Position numbers and translations under genes: made by a program. Below are positions 46,581-53,809 of a stretch of 53,809 nucleotides of DNA, piece after piece. Each line of letters opens with the position of its first letter. Position 1 is the stretch's first letter. The notes under the pieces were generated by a model. The model searched no databases, was not told the origin of the DNA, and was given only the letters and a program-made list of their open reading frames with translations. Origin of the DNA: a bacterium (GTDB taxonomy: Bacteria > ARS69); assembly GCA_025774805.1 (NCBI GenBank), contig JALGZR010000020.1, positions 1-53,809 of the forward strand, written 5' to 3'.

Positions 46581-47918
46581 ATGACGTTTCTTGATCGTCT
46601 GGGAGATCCCGTTCGGATCCGGCGGCAGCTCGACCGGCTGGCGGCGAACCGGCGGCGGACGGGCATCCGTCTCTCCGGGAACGGCGATCCGTCGCTGGCC
46701 CGGCTTCTGTTCCGCGCCCCGGAGCTGGCGCGCCGGCTGGGACGTGACATCCGTCACGGCGCGTATCGCCCCGCGCCCGCCCGGATCCGCCCGGCCGAGC
46801 TCGACAAGCTCCGCGATCTCTGCGTGTTTCGCCCCGCCGATCTCATCGTTCAGGGAGTGCTTGCCGGCTTGCTCTCCGAAGCCATGGAGCCTCTCCTCCC
46901 GGCCCGGCTCTTCTCCTACCGGCGCCGCCGGTCCTCCTGGATGGCGGTGCGTGACTTCGCGTCGTACGTGCGGGAGCACCGCCGCGCGAACCCCGACCCG
47001 CAATCCCGTGGACTGTTCGTGCTGCGCGCCGACGTCCGAGACTACGGTGAGTCCATTCCGATGGACGAACGGTCGGCGATCTGGACGCAGGTGGGCCGGA
47101 TGCTCGGACTTTCTGCAAACGATGACGCGTGGCCTCTGGTGCGCGAGCTGGTGCGGCCCGCGATCCTCACCGGCGAGGGCGCCGTGATCCGCCCGGAGCG
47201 CGGCGTCGCCACCGGCTCCCCGGTGGCCACCGCCCTCACGAATCTCTATCTGACGGGTCTCGACCGGCATCTACAGGAGATCGCCGGAGGGTTCTACGCG
47301 CGCTACGGCGACGACTTCCTGTTCGCCCATACCGACCCGGAGGTGGCTCGCGAGGCGCGGCGCCTGGCCACGAGGTATCTGGAGGAGCACGGTCTCGAGC
47401 TGAACCGGGAGAAGTGCCGGCTGCTCCACTTCAACGGCGCCGGACGCCCGGGTCCGGAAGGGAGCGGCCTGCCCGGGAGCTCGCGGGTCACCTACCTCGG
47501 ATGCAACATCAGCTTCCGGGGCACCGTCGGTCTCTCCGAGCCGAAGCGGCGCGAGACGTTGCGGGAGATCCGGCGCCGGGTTCAGCGGACGGCCGAGGTC
47601 GTCGCCCTCCGCGAGCCTGACGAGCAAGGCCGGCTCCTCTGCGCCACGGTCGATACCGCGCTCGATCCGCGCGTCGAGACCTCGGTTCCCGCGAGCGCGG
47701 TCCTGGCGGCCGCGGTCACGGACCGGCGGCAGCTCAAGGACTTGGACTTCCGGATCGCCCGCACGATCGCCGAGGCGCTCGCGGGCCGGCACGGTTCCCG
47801 ATCCTTCCGGCGCTACCCCTACCGGAAGCTCCGTGCCGAGTGGGGACTGACGTCGCTCGTCGTGCAGAGGAACCGGGGTCGGGTGTCGGCGAGGTCGGCG
47901 GAGAAGGGGGCGGCATGA
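46581..47918 (+). CDS. Reverse transcriptase, unclassified (not retron, not DGR by signature)
   Basis: 445 aa. GAAGG lies 7 nt before the ATG. RT blocks are complete: fingers (DKLRDLCVFRPADLIVQGVL, residues 75-94, and FSYRRRRSSWMAVRDF), motif A RADVRDYGESIPMD with Asp151, motif B GVATGSPVATALTNLYL (208-224), catalytic RYGDDFLFAH (YGDD, 242-245), motif D GLELNREKCRLLHF (271-284) and motif E VTYLGCNISF (303-312). A thumb-like helical C-terminus ends with RKLRAEWGLTSLVVQRN. There is no NAxxH or VTG as in retrons, no maturase X/zinc or endonuclease domain as in group II introns, no RNase H or integrase. Motif A has Gly in place of the aromatic residue before the Ser-Ile. Catalytic Asp residues are all present, so polymerase activity is expected. 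The stop overlaps the next ATG. Confidence 0.92.
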   Translation: MTFLDRLGDPVRIRRQLDRLAANRRRTGIRLSGNGDPSLARLLFRAPELARRLGRDIRHGAYRPAPARIRPAELDKLRDLCVFRPADLIVQGVLAGLLSEAMEPLLPARLFSYRRRRSSWMAVRDFASYVREHRRANPDPQSRGLFVLRADVRDYGESIPMDERSAIWTQVGRMLGLSANDDAWPLVRELVRPAILTGEGAVIRPERGVATGSPVATALTNLYLTGLDRHLQEIAGGFYARYGDDFLFAHTDPEVAREARRLATRYLEEHGLELNREKCRLLHFNGAGRPGPEGSGLPGSSRVTYLGCNISFRGTVGLSEPKRRETLREIRRRVQRTAEVVALREPDEQGRLLCATVDTALDPRVETSVPASAVLAAAVTDRRQLKDLDFRIARTIAEALAGRHGSRSFRRYPYRKLRAEWGLTSLVVQRNRGRVSARSAEKGAA

Positions 47919-49912
47919 GCGGCCTGGACCGGTGGCTCGCCCGGGAGGCGGCACGGGAGCGGCGACGTCCCGTCCTGGAGGAGTGTCTGATCGGCGGGCG
48001 GGCCGGCCGGTACGTCCTCCACCGGCTCCGCCTTGTCGCGGGAGCCCGGCTTCTCGGCTACGCGGTGCACGTCGTCGAGTTCCTCTTCCTGTTGCGGGTC
48101 TTCACCGACGAGGGGCTCGGTCTCTCCTTCGCCGCGCGCAACTTCGTGCTCCTCGCGGGCGCGTCTTGGTGGGGCGCGCTGGAGGTGTTGCGAACCCGCA
48201 TCCGGCGGGAGGATCCGAATCCTGCCGACCGTGTCGAGGTCGAGCGCTGGCTCACGCTCTCGTTGATCGCCGCGGTGGGACTTCTCGCCGTGACCGGAGT
48301 CGGGCTCGGGGCGGCCTGGCTCCGGAGCGGGCGACCTCCCGGCATCCTCGAGCTCTACTTCGGGATCACCTTCGCCCGCCTCTCGGTCGACCTCGTCGCG
48401 CGGACGCTCTACTCGGGGATCTACGCCCGGCGGCGGGTCTACCGGCCGGCCCTCTGGATTCTGGGGCTGGAAATGCTCGGACTGGCCAGCGCTCTTCTCT
48501 TCTGGGGCGTGCTCGGACTGTGGGCGTTTCCCGTCGCGCTCGCGATTTCCACGGCGGCCTCCCGTGCCGCCACGGTCCACTTCACGGCCCGCGCCTACCG
48601 GATGTTGCGCATCCCCGTTCCCCGGTGGACGCGCCTTCGCCGTCCGCGTCTGACGAGCTCGGATCTCGGGGCGATGGCCGTCGCCGGCGCATCGAACGCC
48701 GCCACCCGGCTGGGCTCGGTGCTGGTCCTGTTCCTGGTGCTGCGGGGGGTGCGGGGCGCGGAGGCCCTTCTCCAGTGGCTCCACGTTCTCGCCCCACTGC
48801 TCGCGACCGCCGGGTCGTGGGCCCAGGTCTTCTATCCCGATTTCAAGCGGTTGGAGGACCGGGCCGCCGGCGCCCTTCGGCGGAGACTCGAGAGGGCGCT
48901 CGCGCGGAGTAGCTTCGTCGTGGGAACGGCGCTCGGCGCGCTCGCCGTCGGCACCTCCCTCGGCCTCACCGGCCGCGTCCACCCCGAGGTCCTGGCGACC
49001 GGGCCCCTGCTCGTCGTGCAGTCCTACGTCGGGCAGCTCCACCTTCGCTTTTTCGCCCAGGACCGTTTCCGACGGCTCCTCGCCGGAGGGCTGGCTCTCA
49101 CGCTCGGCATTCCCCTGCTCGGGCTCGCGATTCCGGGGGAGGGGCAGGCGCCGCCGGCGGTGAGTCTCGTGCTCGGAACGGCCGCCGCGATCGCCCTGTC
49201 CGGGGTGGTGATGCGTGCCTGGCCCTTCGCCGACGGGCGCCGGCAGCCGCACGGAGAGGGAATCTGGGCGTGGCTGGAGTCGTTGGCGGCGAATCCCGGG
49301 CCGGTCCGGATCGGGCGCGTCACGATGGGGGATTCCCGGGCCTTCGAGCGCGCGGCGGTGCTCGCGCGAATCGAGGAGTGTCTGGAGCTCGCGGGGAAAG
49401 CGGTGGAACGGGGAAGGACGATTCTCTGGTTCGAGACCGGGGATCGCCCGGTCATGAATCCGGATCAAGTGCTGGTATGGGGCGCGGGCCTGATCGACGA
49501 CGTTTGCGTTTCGGACCCGCAGCCCTCCGGAAGGGAGGCCGCGCGGAGCGAGGAAGGGGGCCGTAGGATCGGGAGGCCCCGCGAAGGAAGCGTCGAACCG
49601 ATCCCCGCCCTCGTGGCCCGGCTTCGCGCCGCGTGCCCCGGCGGGCTCGTCGTCGACCTGGAGTCCGGAACGTGCGACCGCGCCGTCCGTGACCTCTCTC
49701 CCCGGGAGCGTCAGGACGTGTGGCGCCGCGCCCGCCTGGACGCCCTCGGAAAGCGCGTCCGGACGCCCGACTCCCCCTTTGAGGTGCGCTCGGTCGTGGA
49801 CGGCGGCGAGATCCGCCTCCTCTTCCTCGTGCCTCGGAAGCTCGACGCCGCGCAACGACGGCTCTGGGCCGAGACGGTGAGGTCGGGCAACTGGGTGCGG
49901 GCCGTGGCCTGA
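47915..49912 (+). CDS. RT-linked flippase-like polytopic membrane protein with soluble tail
   Basis: 665 aa. The ATG lies in a 4-nt ATGA overlap with the RT stop, so the two are translationally coupled. Residues ~40-435 contain about 11-12 membrane helices (e.g. 41-62, 72-92, 112-135, 145-165, 178-213, 249-277, 283-305, 333-352, 360-380, 388-406, 414-433), with a layout and Arg-rich loops like polysaccharide flippases of the MOP/Wzx type. The last ~210 residues are soluble (SRAFERAAVLARIEECLELA, GRTILWFETGDRPVMNPDQV, RLLFLVPRKLDAAQRRLW), with no family I recognise. It may be an effector or anchor for the RT and its RNA. The open frame extends upstream to 47840, inside the RT gene, but the overlap start is more plausible. 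Confidence 0.82.
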   Translation: MSGLDRWLAREAARERRRPVLEECLIGGRAGRYVLHRLRLVAGARLLGYAVHVVEFLFLLRVFTDEGLGLSFAARNFVLLAGASWWGALEVLRTRIRREDPNPADRVEVERWLTLSLIAAVGLLAVTGVGLGAAWLRSGRPPGILELYFGITFARLSVDLVARTLYSGIYARRRVYRPALWILGLEMLGLASALLFWGVLGLWAFPVALAISTAASRAATVHFTARAYRMLRIPVPRWTRLRRPRLTSSDLGAMAVAGASNAATRLGSVLVLFLVLRGVRGAEALLQWLHVLAPLLATAGSWAQVFYPDFKRLEDRAAGALRRRLERALARSSFVVGTALGALAVGTSLGLTGRVHPEVLATGPLLVVQSYVGQLHLRFFAQDRFRRLLAGGLALTLGIPLLGLAIPGEGQAPPAVSLVLGTAAAIALSGVVMRAWPFADGRRQPHGEGIWAWLESLAANPGPVRIGRVTMGDSRAFERAAVLARIEECLELAGKAVERGRTILWFETGDRPVMNPDQVLVWGAGLIDDVCVSDPQPSGREAARSEEGGRRIGRPREGSVEPIPALVARLRAACPGGLVVDLESGTCDRAVRDLSPRERQDVWRRARLDALGKRVRTPDSPFEVRSVVDGGEIRLLFLVPRKLDAAQRRLWAETVRSGNWVRAVA

Positions 49913-49949
49913 CGGTCGGATCTGAGGGTCGATGGCGCCCACAAGAAAA

Positions 49950-49979
49950 GGAGGCGAAGTGGCCAGTACCTTCGCCTCC
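49950..49979 (-). terminator. Intrinsic terminator facing the minus strand
   Basis: GGAGGCGAA pairs perfectly with TTCGCCTCC around a 12-nt loop. On the minus strand the stem is followed by TTTTCTTGTG, the classic T-rich tail; on the plus strand the tail is absent. This suggests a minus-strand transcript arriving from 50.0-50.3 kb, although no minus-strand gene is evident there. It may also act on the RT operon in reverse, which would be weaker. Confidence 0.6.
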
Positions 49980-50015
49980 CCGATCCTGTGCGGCAGAGCC
50001 GCTCTCTCGATAGTA

Positions 50016-50085
50016 AGGGACGATCCCTTCGGAGATCCCGGAAGCACACCTCCGAGCACCGGTCTTTCGTCGCGAGATCGTCCCT
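50016..50085. ncRNA. Branched fold, possible RNA of unknown kind
   Basis: AGGGACGATC (50016-50025) pairs perfectly with GATCGTCCCT (50076-50085), enclosing an inner hairpin TCGGAG/CTCCGA. The fold is possible on either strand. It lies between the terminator and the AT-rich segment, consistent with part of a minus-strand transcript ending at 49950. No known family recognised. Confidence 0.35.
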
Positions 50086-50120
50086 CGGACGTCCGGTGAT
50101 TATGCAAGGGTGGGGCCGCG

Positions 50121-50141
50121 TTTCCCCGATTTCGGGGGAAA
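50121..50141. other. Small stem-loop
   Basis: TTTCCCC and GGGGAAA flank a short GATTTCG-type loop: a 7-bp stem with one extra G. Function unknown. Confidence 0.3.
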
Positions 50142-50413
50142 CTGGCAAAGAGTTGAAAATCAAGAGATTAGAAGTGAAGCCCGAGGACGACGGAACCTCC
50201 GGAAGCGCCGGCAGAATGTCCTCTTTCGGAAACAGGAATCTGATCCTGTCCTCGTTCGTGGACACTGATTCGGGAATGGACAACCAGTCATTTGTCTAGT
50301 ATTCTGATTTCGTTCGGTGGGCGGCAGCGAGAGCGATGGCCACCGTCGGGTGGCTAGGCGTGCGGCGGGAAGGTCGGCAGCTTGGCGGCGAATCGGTCCA
50401 AGGGGAGTGAGCC

Positions 50414-50665
50414 TTGATCGAGAAAGTCCGGGAGCCCATCGAAGTGCTCTCCCGTTTCAAGGAGGGGAAGATCCAGCCTCTCCGTTTCCGGTGGCGGGGC
50501 CGCGTCTTCACGATCACGGAGACGACCGGCACCTGGATCAAGCGGGTCGGAGAGCATCAGGTCCACTACTTCTCCGTGGGTGCCGGCACCCGCGACTACT
50601 ACGAGATCAGCTATTCCGCCCGGACCTCGGGATGGTCCCTCGAGAACATCTACCTCGAGGGGTAG
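50414..50665 (+). CDS. DUF6504 family protein
   Basis: 83 aa, TTG start with AGGGGAG 6 nt upstream. The pattern QPLRFRWRGRVFTITETTGTW, WIKRVGEHQVHYFSVGAGTR and DYYEISYSARTSGWSLENIY fits DUF6504, small proteins commonly encoded beside Y-family DNA polymerases. Here dinB starts 3 nt after the stop, so they form an operon. The function is unknown; the neighbour suggests a part in lesion bypass. Confidence 0.75.
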   Translation: MIEKVREPIEVLSRFKEGKIQPLRFRWRGRVFTITETTGTWIKRVGEHQVHYFSVGAGTRDYYEISYSARTSGWSLENIYLEG

Positions 50666-50668
50666 GCG

Positions 50669-51868
50669 ATGGATCGGGACGGGTGGAGCCGGGAACCGGA
50701 CGCCGGTCTCCGTGAGCTCAAGATCGCGCACGTCGACATGGACGCCTTCTTCGCTTCGGTCGAGGAGATGGTCCGTCCTCCCCTGGCGGAGCACCCTCTC
50801 GCGGTGGGAGGAGCCCCGGGAAGTCGTCATGGGGTCGCGACCACCGCGAACTACCGCGCCCGGGTGTTCGGCGTGGCCTCGGGGATGCCCCTCGGGAAGG
50901 CGTTCCGCCTCTGCCCCGACCTGGTCACCATTCCCGTGGACGGGGGGAAGTACCTTTACTTCTCCCTCCAGGTGCTCAAGGTCCTCGATCGCTTCACGCC
51001 GGCCGTCGAGCCCACCTCGGTCGACGAGGCGTTTCTCGACCTGAGTGGACTCGAGCGTCGGTGGTCCGACCCGCGAGATCTCGCGAACGCGATCCAGCGG
51101 GAGATTCGCGAGGACGTCGGAGTCACGGCGTCCATCGGACTCGGCCCCACGAAGATGATCGCGAAGATCGCCTCGGGGCTGAACAAGCCGTCCGGAATCA
51201 CTCTGCTCACCCGCGAGGGTTTCCGCCGGTTCCTGGGCGAGCGTCCGATCCGGGCGCTCTGGGGGATCGGGGCGAGCACCGAGCGGGCGCTCGGGAGATT
51301 GGGGATCCACCGGGTGCGGGACCTCGCCACATCTGACCCCACCCGCCTGAACGACCGATTCGGAGTGCTCGGCCTCTGGCTTCACGCCTCGGCGAACGGT
51401 GAGCTCGACGATCCCGTGACCCCCTACTGGGACTCTCCCGCGGCGAAGTCGTTCGGTCACGAGCGCACCCTCGAAGAGCTCGTCTCCGACCGGCGCGAGA
51501 TGATTCACATTCTGCGCGGCCTCTCCGAGAAGGTCGCGCGCCGCGTTCGGAACCGGCAGGTCAGCGGGAGAACGGTCACTCTGAAGGTGCGTTTCCCCGA
51601 TTTCGTGACGCCTCTCCGCAGCCTGACCCTTCCTCTGGGGGTCGACGACGGTCGGGAGATCGCGAGGACCGCGGCGTTTCTTCTCGATCGGGTCCCCTTT
51701 CGGGGAAGACCGGTACGGCTCCTTGGTGTGTCGGTTTCGAACGTGGAGGAGGGGAGCCCGGGAGCTCAGGAGTCCTTCCTGGGGGATGTCGCGCGACGGC
51801 GCCGACTGATCCGGGTCGTCGACCGGATCCAGAACCGCTGGGGAGAAGGCGTGATCGGGCCCGGCTGA
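50669..51868 (+). CDS. dinB: DNA polymerase IV (Y family)
   Basis: 399 aa translesion polymerase. Catalytic carboxylates are in HVDMDAFFASVEEMV (about residues 20-34) and TSVDEAFLDLSGL (about 116-128). The palm/thumb motifs GLGPTKMIAKIASGLNKPSG and LWGIGASTERALGRLGI (HhH) and the little-finger region KSFGHERTLEELVSDRREMI follow. Length fits DinB (350-410 aa). A C-terminal beta-clamp binding motif is not clear. DUF6504 lies just upstream in the same operon. Confidence 0.95.
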   Translation: MDRDGWSREPDAGLRELKIAHVDMDAFFASVEEMVRPPLAEHPLAVGGAPGSRHGVATTANYRARVFGVASGMPLGKAFRLCPDLVTIPVDGGKYLYFSLQVLKVLDRFTPAVEPTSVDEAFLDLSGLERRWSDPRDLANAIQREIREDVGVTASIGLGPTKMIAKIASGLNKPSGITLLTREGFRRFLGERPIRALWGIGASTERALGRLGIHRVRDLATSDPTRLNDRFGVLGLWLHASANGELDDPVTPYWDSPAAKSFGHERTLEELVSDRREMIHILRGLSEKVARRVRNRQVSGRTVTLKVRFPDFVTPLRSLTLPLGVDDGREIARTAAFLLDRVPFRGRPVRLLGVSVSNVEEGSPGAQESFLGDVARRRRLIRVVDRIQNRWGEGVIGPG

Positions 51869-52007
51869 CCTGCTTCCCCCGGGGATCTTCCCCGAGGACA
51901 TCGACACCGGAATCCCGATCGAGGAGCTGGCCGGGTTGAGCGAACTTCCCGGGGAGACCGTCTCCCTGCCGAACCGGATCGTGTACGAGGAGGCCGTTCG
52001 CCATTAG
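51855..52007 (+). CDS. Small possible ORF after dinB
   Basis: In a different frame from dinB, 51855-52007 reads LLPPGIFPEDIDTGIPIEEL then AGLSELPGETVSLPNRIVYE and EAVRH before a stop. Third codon positions are strongly G/C, as in real genes here. No ATG/GTG/TTG opens the frame early, and its 5' end overlaps the dinB end. It could be a small gene with an unusual start, or the remnant of a gene fused or frameshifted onto dinB. Function unknown. Confidence 0.3.
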   Translation, partial: SGPADLLPPGIFPEDIDTGIPIEELAGLSELPGETVSLPNRIVYEEAVRH

Positions 52008-52105
52008 GCTGCGAGCGGCAATGTGACTTTCCAGCGCCCCGAGGTGTCCGGGGTGGCCGGGAGATACCCGATCATCGACGCCAACCTGAGGAGGAGGAGT
52101 TCCCG

Positions 52106-53179
52106 ATGAGCCGAGTCTTCGCCGGTGTCCTGCTTTCGGCGCTGCTGCTGCCTTTCGGCGCCGTCGCCCAGGACGAAACCGACGGTCCCCCCGAGCCGGG
52201 CCCCTGGAGCTACGGAGTGGTCGGCGGGCTGAACATCGCCCAGAGCGCCTTCAGCGACAACTGGGCGGGCGGTGACAAGGGCACGATCAACTGGGTCGCG
52301 AACGCCGATCTGAGCGCCGAGCGCCAGGTGACCCCCGAGTTCCACTGGAGCAACAAGCTCGAGCTGGCCTACGGACAGACGGCCACCCAAGTCTCGGTCA
52401 CCGATACGCTGCCCTCCGGAGCGGTCATGATCAAGAGAGACAAGGAGTGGTCGCGTCCCGACAAGACCACCGACCGGATCTTCTTCGAGTCGCTGGGCCG
52501 GTTCACGCTCGACCTGTGGGTCGACCCGTACGTCTCCGCCCAGCTCGAGGCGCAGTTCGTCGACGAGAGCGATCCCATCGGGAGTCTGCTGTTCAATCCG
52601 TTGAAGATCACGGAGTCGGCCGGAATCGCCCGCGTCTTCCGCAAGACGGAGGAGGAGGAGCTCACGAGCCGGGTCGGGTTCGGTTTCCGCCAGTCGATCG
52701 GGCGCACGTTCACCGACGCCACCGGCGACGAGACCGAGAGCTTCACCACGAGTGACGGCGGGTTCGAGTTCCGGACCGACGCCAAGAAGCCGCTTCACGA
52801 GAAGCGCATTCTCTACCAGGGCCGGCTCAAGGTCTTCTACCCCGTGTTCTTCAGCCAGTCCTCCGATCTCGAGGACTTCGACGCGCTCGCGATCGCGGCC
52901 GACCCGTTCCGGGAGGAGGTCGCCGACTACTGGAAGAGTCCCGACGTCGACTTCCTGAACACGTTCTCCGCCGAGATCACGAGCTGGATGTCGGTGATCC
53001 TCTTGGTGCAATGGGTCTACGACAAGTACGACGCCGCGACGAACGTGGATCTCGCGAACTGGGACCCATCGGATCCAGCGACGCACGCGCCTGTCATCAG
53101 TGAGATCGAAGGCGGCATCCGCAAGTCGGGGCAGTTCAAGCAGACGCTCGCGATCGGGCTGACGTATCGGTTCCTGTAA
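52106..53179 (+). CDS. DUF3078-like outer-membrane beta-barrel protein
   Basis: 357 aa with AGGAGGAGG about 8 nt upstream. The signal peptide ends at AVAQDE. The early strand LNIAQSAFSDNWAGGDKGTI with INWVANADLSAERQ matches the DUF3078 family described mainly from Bacteroidetes. Alternating aromatic strands continue to a C-terminal TYRFL, in keeping with a BAM-assembled barrel. Function unknown. A full copy of the dispersed repeat begins 37 bp after the stop. Confidence 0.82.
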   Translation: MSRVFAGVLLSALLLPFGAVAQDETDGPPEPGPWSYGVVGGLNIAQSAFSDNWAGGDKGTINWVANADLSAERQVTPEFHWSNKLELAYGQTATQVSVTDTLPSGAVMIKRDKEWSRPDKTTDRIFFESLGRFTLDLWVDPYVSAQLEAQFVDESDPIGSLLFNPLKITESAGIARVFRKTEEEELTSRVGFGFRQSIGRTFTDATGDETESFTTSDGGFEFRTDAKKPLHEKRILYQGRLKVFYPVFFSQSSDLEDFDALAIAADPFREEVADYWKSPDVDFLNTFSAEITSWMSVILLVQWVYDKYDAATNVDLANWDPSDPATHAPVISEIEGGIRKSGQFKQTLAIGLTYRFL

Positions 53180-53216
53180 CGGCGGAAATCGTCGTATCCA
53201 GGGCGAAAACTCGGTG

Positions 53217-53397
53217 CTAGCCTGCATATCTCACCAGCCTCTGCTGTGGCAGCGGCAAGCCGCGTCTGGCGTCGTCGTTGCGGCGCTTCCGCCCCGCGAC
53301 GGGGCTACGGCCCCGCCTCGGGCGAAAGCCCCCCATCTCCTCGCCAGACACGACTATCCACAGCCTCGCGACGAGCCTGGTGAGAAATGCAGGCTAG
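53217..53397 (+). mobile_element. Full-length 181-bp inverted-repeat element, copy 2
   Basis: Begins CTAGCCTGCATATCTCACC and ends GGTGAGAAATGCAGGCTAG. The interior is closely similar to copy 1 (10812-10993) with a 1-bp length difference, both in plus orientation. It lies in the 321-bp gap between the barrel gene and mscL; the remaining 103 bp before mscL contain its AGGAGG ribosome-binding site and probably its promoter. Confidence 0.78.
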
Positions 53398-53500
53398 CAT
53401 CGGCGGCGACATCCGGGTGGATCTCGCCGTCGATCTCGCATCGTTCCGTCAGACGTTTCCTTGACCCCGGTTTTCCGGATTCCCGAGGAGGATTGACCAG

Positions 53501-53809
53501 ATGTCCATGATTAAGGAGTTCAAGGACTTCGCCATGCGCGGGAACGTCGTCGACATGGCGGTCGGTATCGTGATCGGAGGTGCGTTCGGCAAGATCGTCA
53601 GCTCGTTCGTCAAGGACGTCCTCATGCCGCCGATCGGCATTCTGCTCGGTGGGGTCGACTTCTCCGAGCTCGCCGTCACCCTCAAGCAGGCCACGGAAGA
53701 GGCGGAGGCGGTCACGGTCAACTACGGTGTGTTCATCAACACGGTCATCGACTTCCTGATCATCGCCTTCGCGATCTTCATGGTGATCAAGGCGATGAAC
53801 TCGCTGAAG
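53501..53809 (+). CDS. mscL: Large-conductance mechanosensitive channel (cut by window edge)
   Basis: First 103 residues visible. [40 protein letters not shown] and [17 protein letters not shown] are the amphipathic N-helix and first membrane helix of MscL, and [20 protein letters not shown] begins the second. MscL is an inner-membrane pentamer that opens under high tension to release solutes at osmotic downshock. GAGGAGG lies about 10 nt before the ATG. The C-terminal helix is outside the window. Confidence 0.95.
   Translation, partial: MSMIKEFKDFAMRGNVVDMAVGIVIGGAFGKIVSSFVKDVLMPPIGILLGGVDFSELAVTLKQATEEAEAVTVNYGVFINTVIDFLIIAFAIFMVIKAMNSLK

Larger units (their letters stand above)
49913..50413. 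other. 501-bp noncoding, structured, AT-richer region
   Basis: No convincing protein gene; frames on both strands lack domains and good starts. Contents: minus-facing terminator at 49950-49979, a branched fold at 50016-50085, a hairpin at 50121-50141, then an unusually AT-rich stretch (about 50141-50320, e.g. GTTGAAAATCAAGAGATTAG and CATTTGTCTAGTATTCTGAT) that could hold promoters. The ribosome-binding site AGGGGAG of the DUF6504 gene is at the right end. Confidence 0.5.

Noticed and set aside
46389-47918. Classical retron (msr-msd-RT)
   Set aside because: The RT has no NAxxH region X or VTG region Y, and the upstream RNA lacks a long msd hairpin and a clear branching-G site next to the first arm. 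Kept as a retron-like comparison only.
44400-47918. Diversity-generating retroelement acting on the upstream secreted protein
   Set aside because: The 3' end of the secreted gene and the segment before the RT show no shared template/variable repeat with A-specific differences, and no Avd-like gene is present.
49711-50283. Minus-strand 190-codon ORF next to the RT operon
   Set aside because: It runs through the minus-facing terminator and overlaps the end of the membrane-protein gene; no recognisable domain.

Overview
The window is high-GC DNA from a Gram-negative bacterium, most likely an uncultured FCB-group lineage such as Candidatus Eisenbacteria or a relative. That assignment is an inference from gene content. 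The clues are secreted proteins ending in a FlgD-Ig/T9SS-like sorting tail, a PorV-like outer-membrane protein, a DUF3078-type barrel, an ASPIC/UnbV protein with VCBS repeats, many TPR lipoproteins, a bactofilin and an ECF sigma factor paired with a WD40 serine/threonine kinase. Starts are often GTG or TTG and 4-nt gene overlaps are frequent.

Layout. 1-4 kb, minus strand: the 5' end of ileS, a lipoprotein and a membrane-anchored spermidine-synthase-like protein. 4.0-8.4 kb, plus: sulfatase-like lipoprotein, TPR lipoprotein and VCBS/ASPIC protein. 8.5-10.6 kb, minus: DinB-fold protein, lipid-kinase-like protein and a TPR lipoprotein. 11.3-16.2 kb: cydAB, a DUF2809 protein, a zinc-ribbon membrane protein and a site-2 protease. 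16.4-27 kb: a 1029-aa secreted C39-like peptidase, a second sulfatase-like lipoprotein, a phosphoesterase, a bactofilin, a PorV/lipoprotein pair and a 735-aa TPR lipoprotein. 27.4-34.4 kb: a compressed plus-strand operon tatA-moaC-mog-sirtuin-VWA-YfhO in which all five junctions overlap by 4 nt. 34.6-39.2 kb: a HARE-HTH protein, a CCA-type nucleotidyltransferase, Trm112, a GT-C-like membrane protein and a small hypothetical. 39.6-46.4 kb: ECF sigma, WD40 kinase and a secreted lamin-tail protein. 46.4-50.3 kb: the reverse transcriptase locus. 50.4-53.8 kb: DUF6504, dinB, an outer-membrane barrel and the start of mscL.

The most unusual locus is 46.4-49.9 kb. It holds a structured noncoding segment closed by a 25-bp stem (46427-46570), then 10 nt later a reverse transcriptase with a YGDD active site, then a polytopic flippase-like membrane protein with a ~210-aa soluble tail whose ATG overlaps the RT stop codon. 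The RT lacks the retron region X and VTG signatures, no DGR template/variable repeat pair is visible, and no intron or protease/integrase domains are seen. It is best treated as an uncharacterised RNA-RT-membrane module. Just downstream (49.9-50.3 kb) is another structured, AT-richer noncoding region with an intrinsic terminator facing the minus strand.

The second notable feature is a dispersed 181-182 bp element with ~21-bp terminal inverted repeats (outer bases CTAGCCTGCATTTCTCACC). It is present in two near-full copies, one compact inverted copy and several solo termini. All four solo termini that adjoin minus-strand genes sit exactly on the stop codon of the gene.
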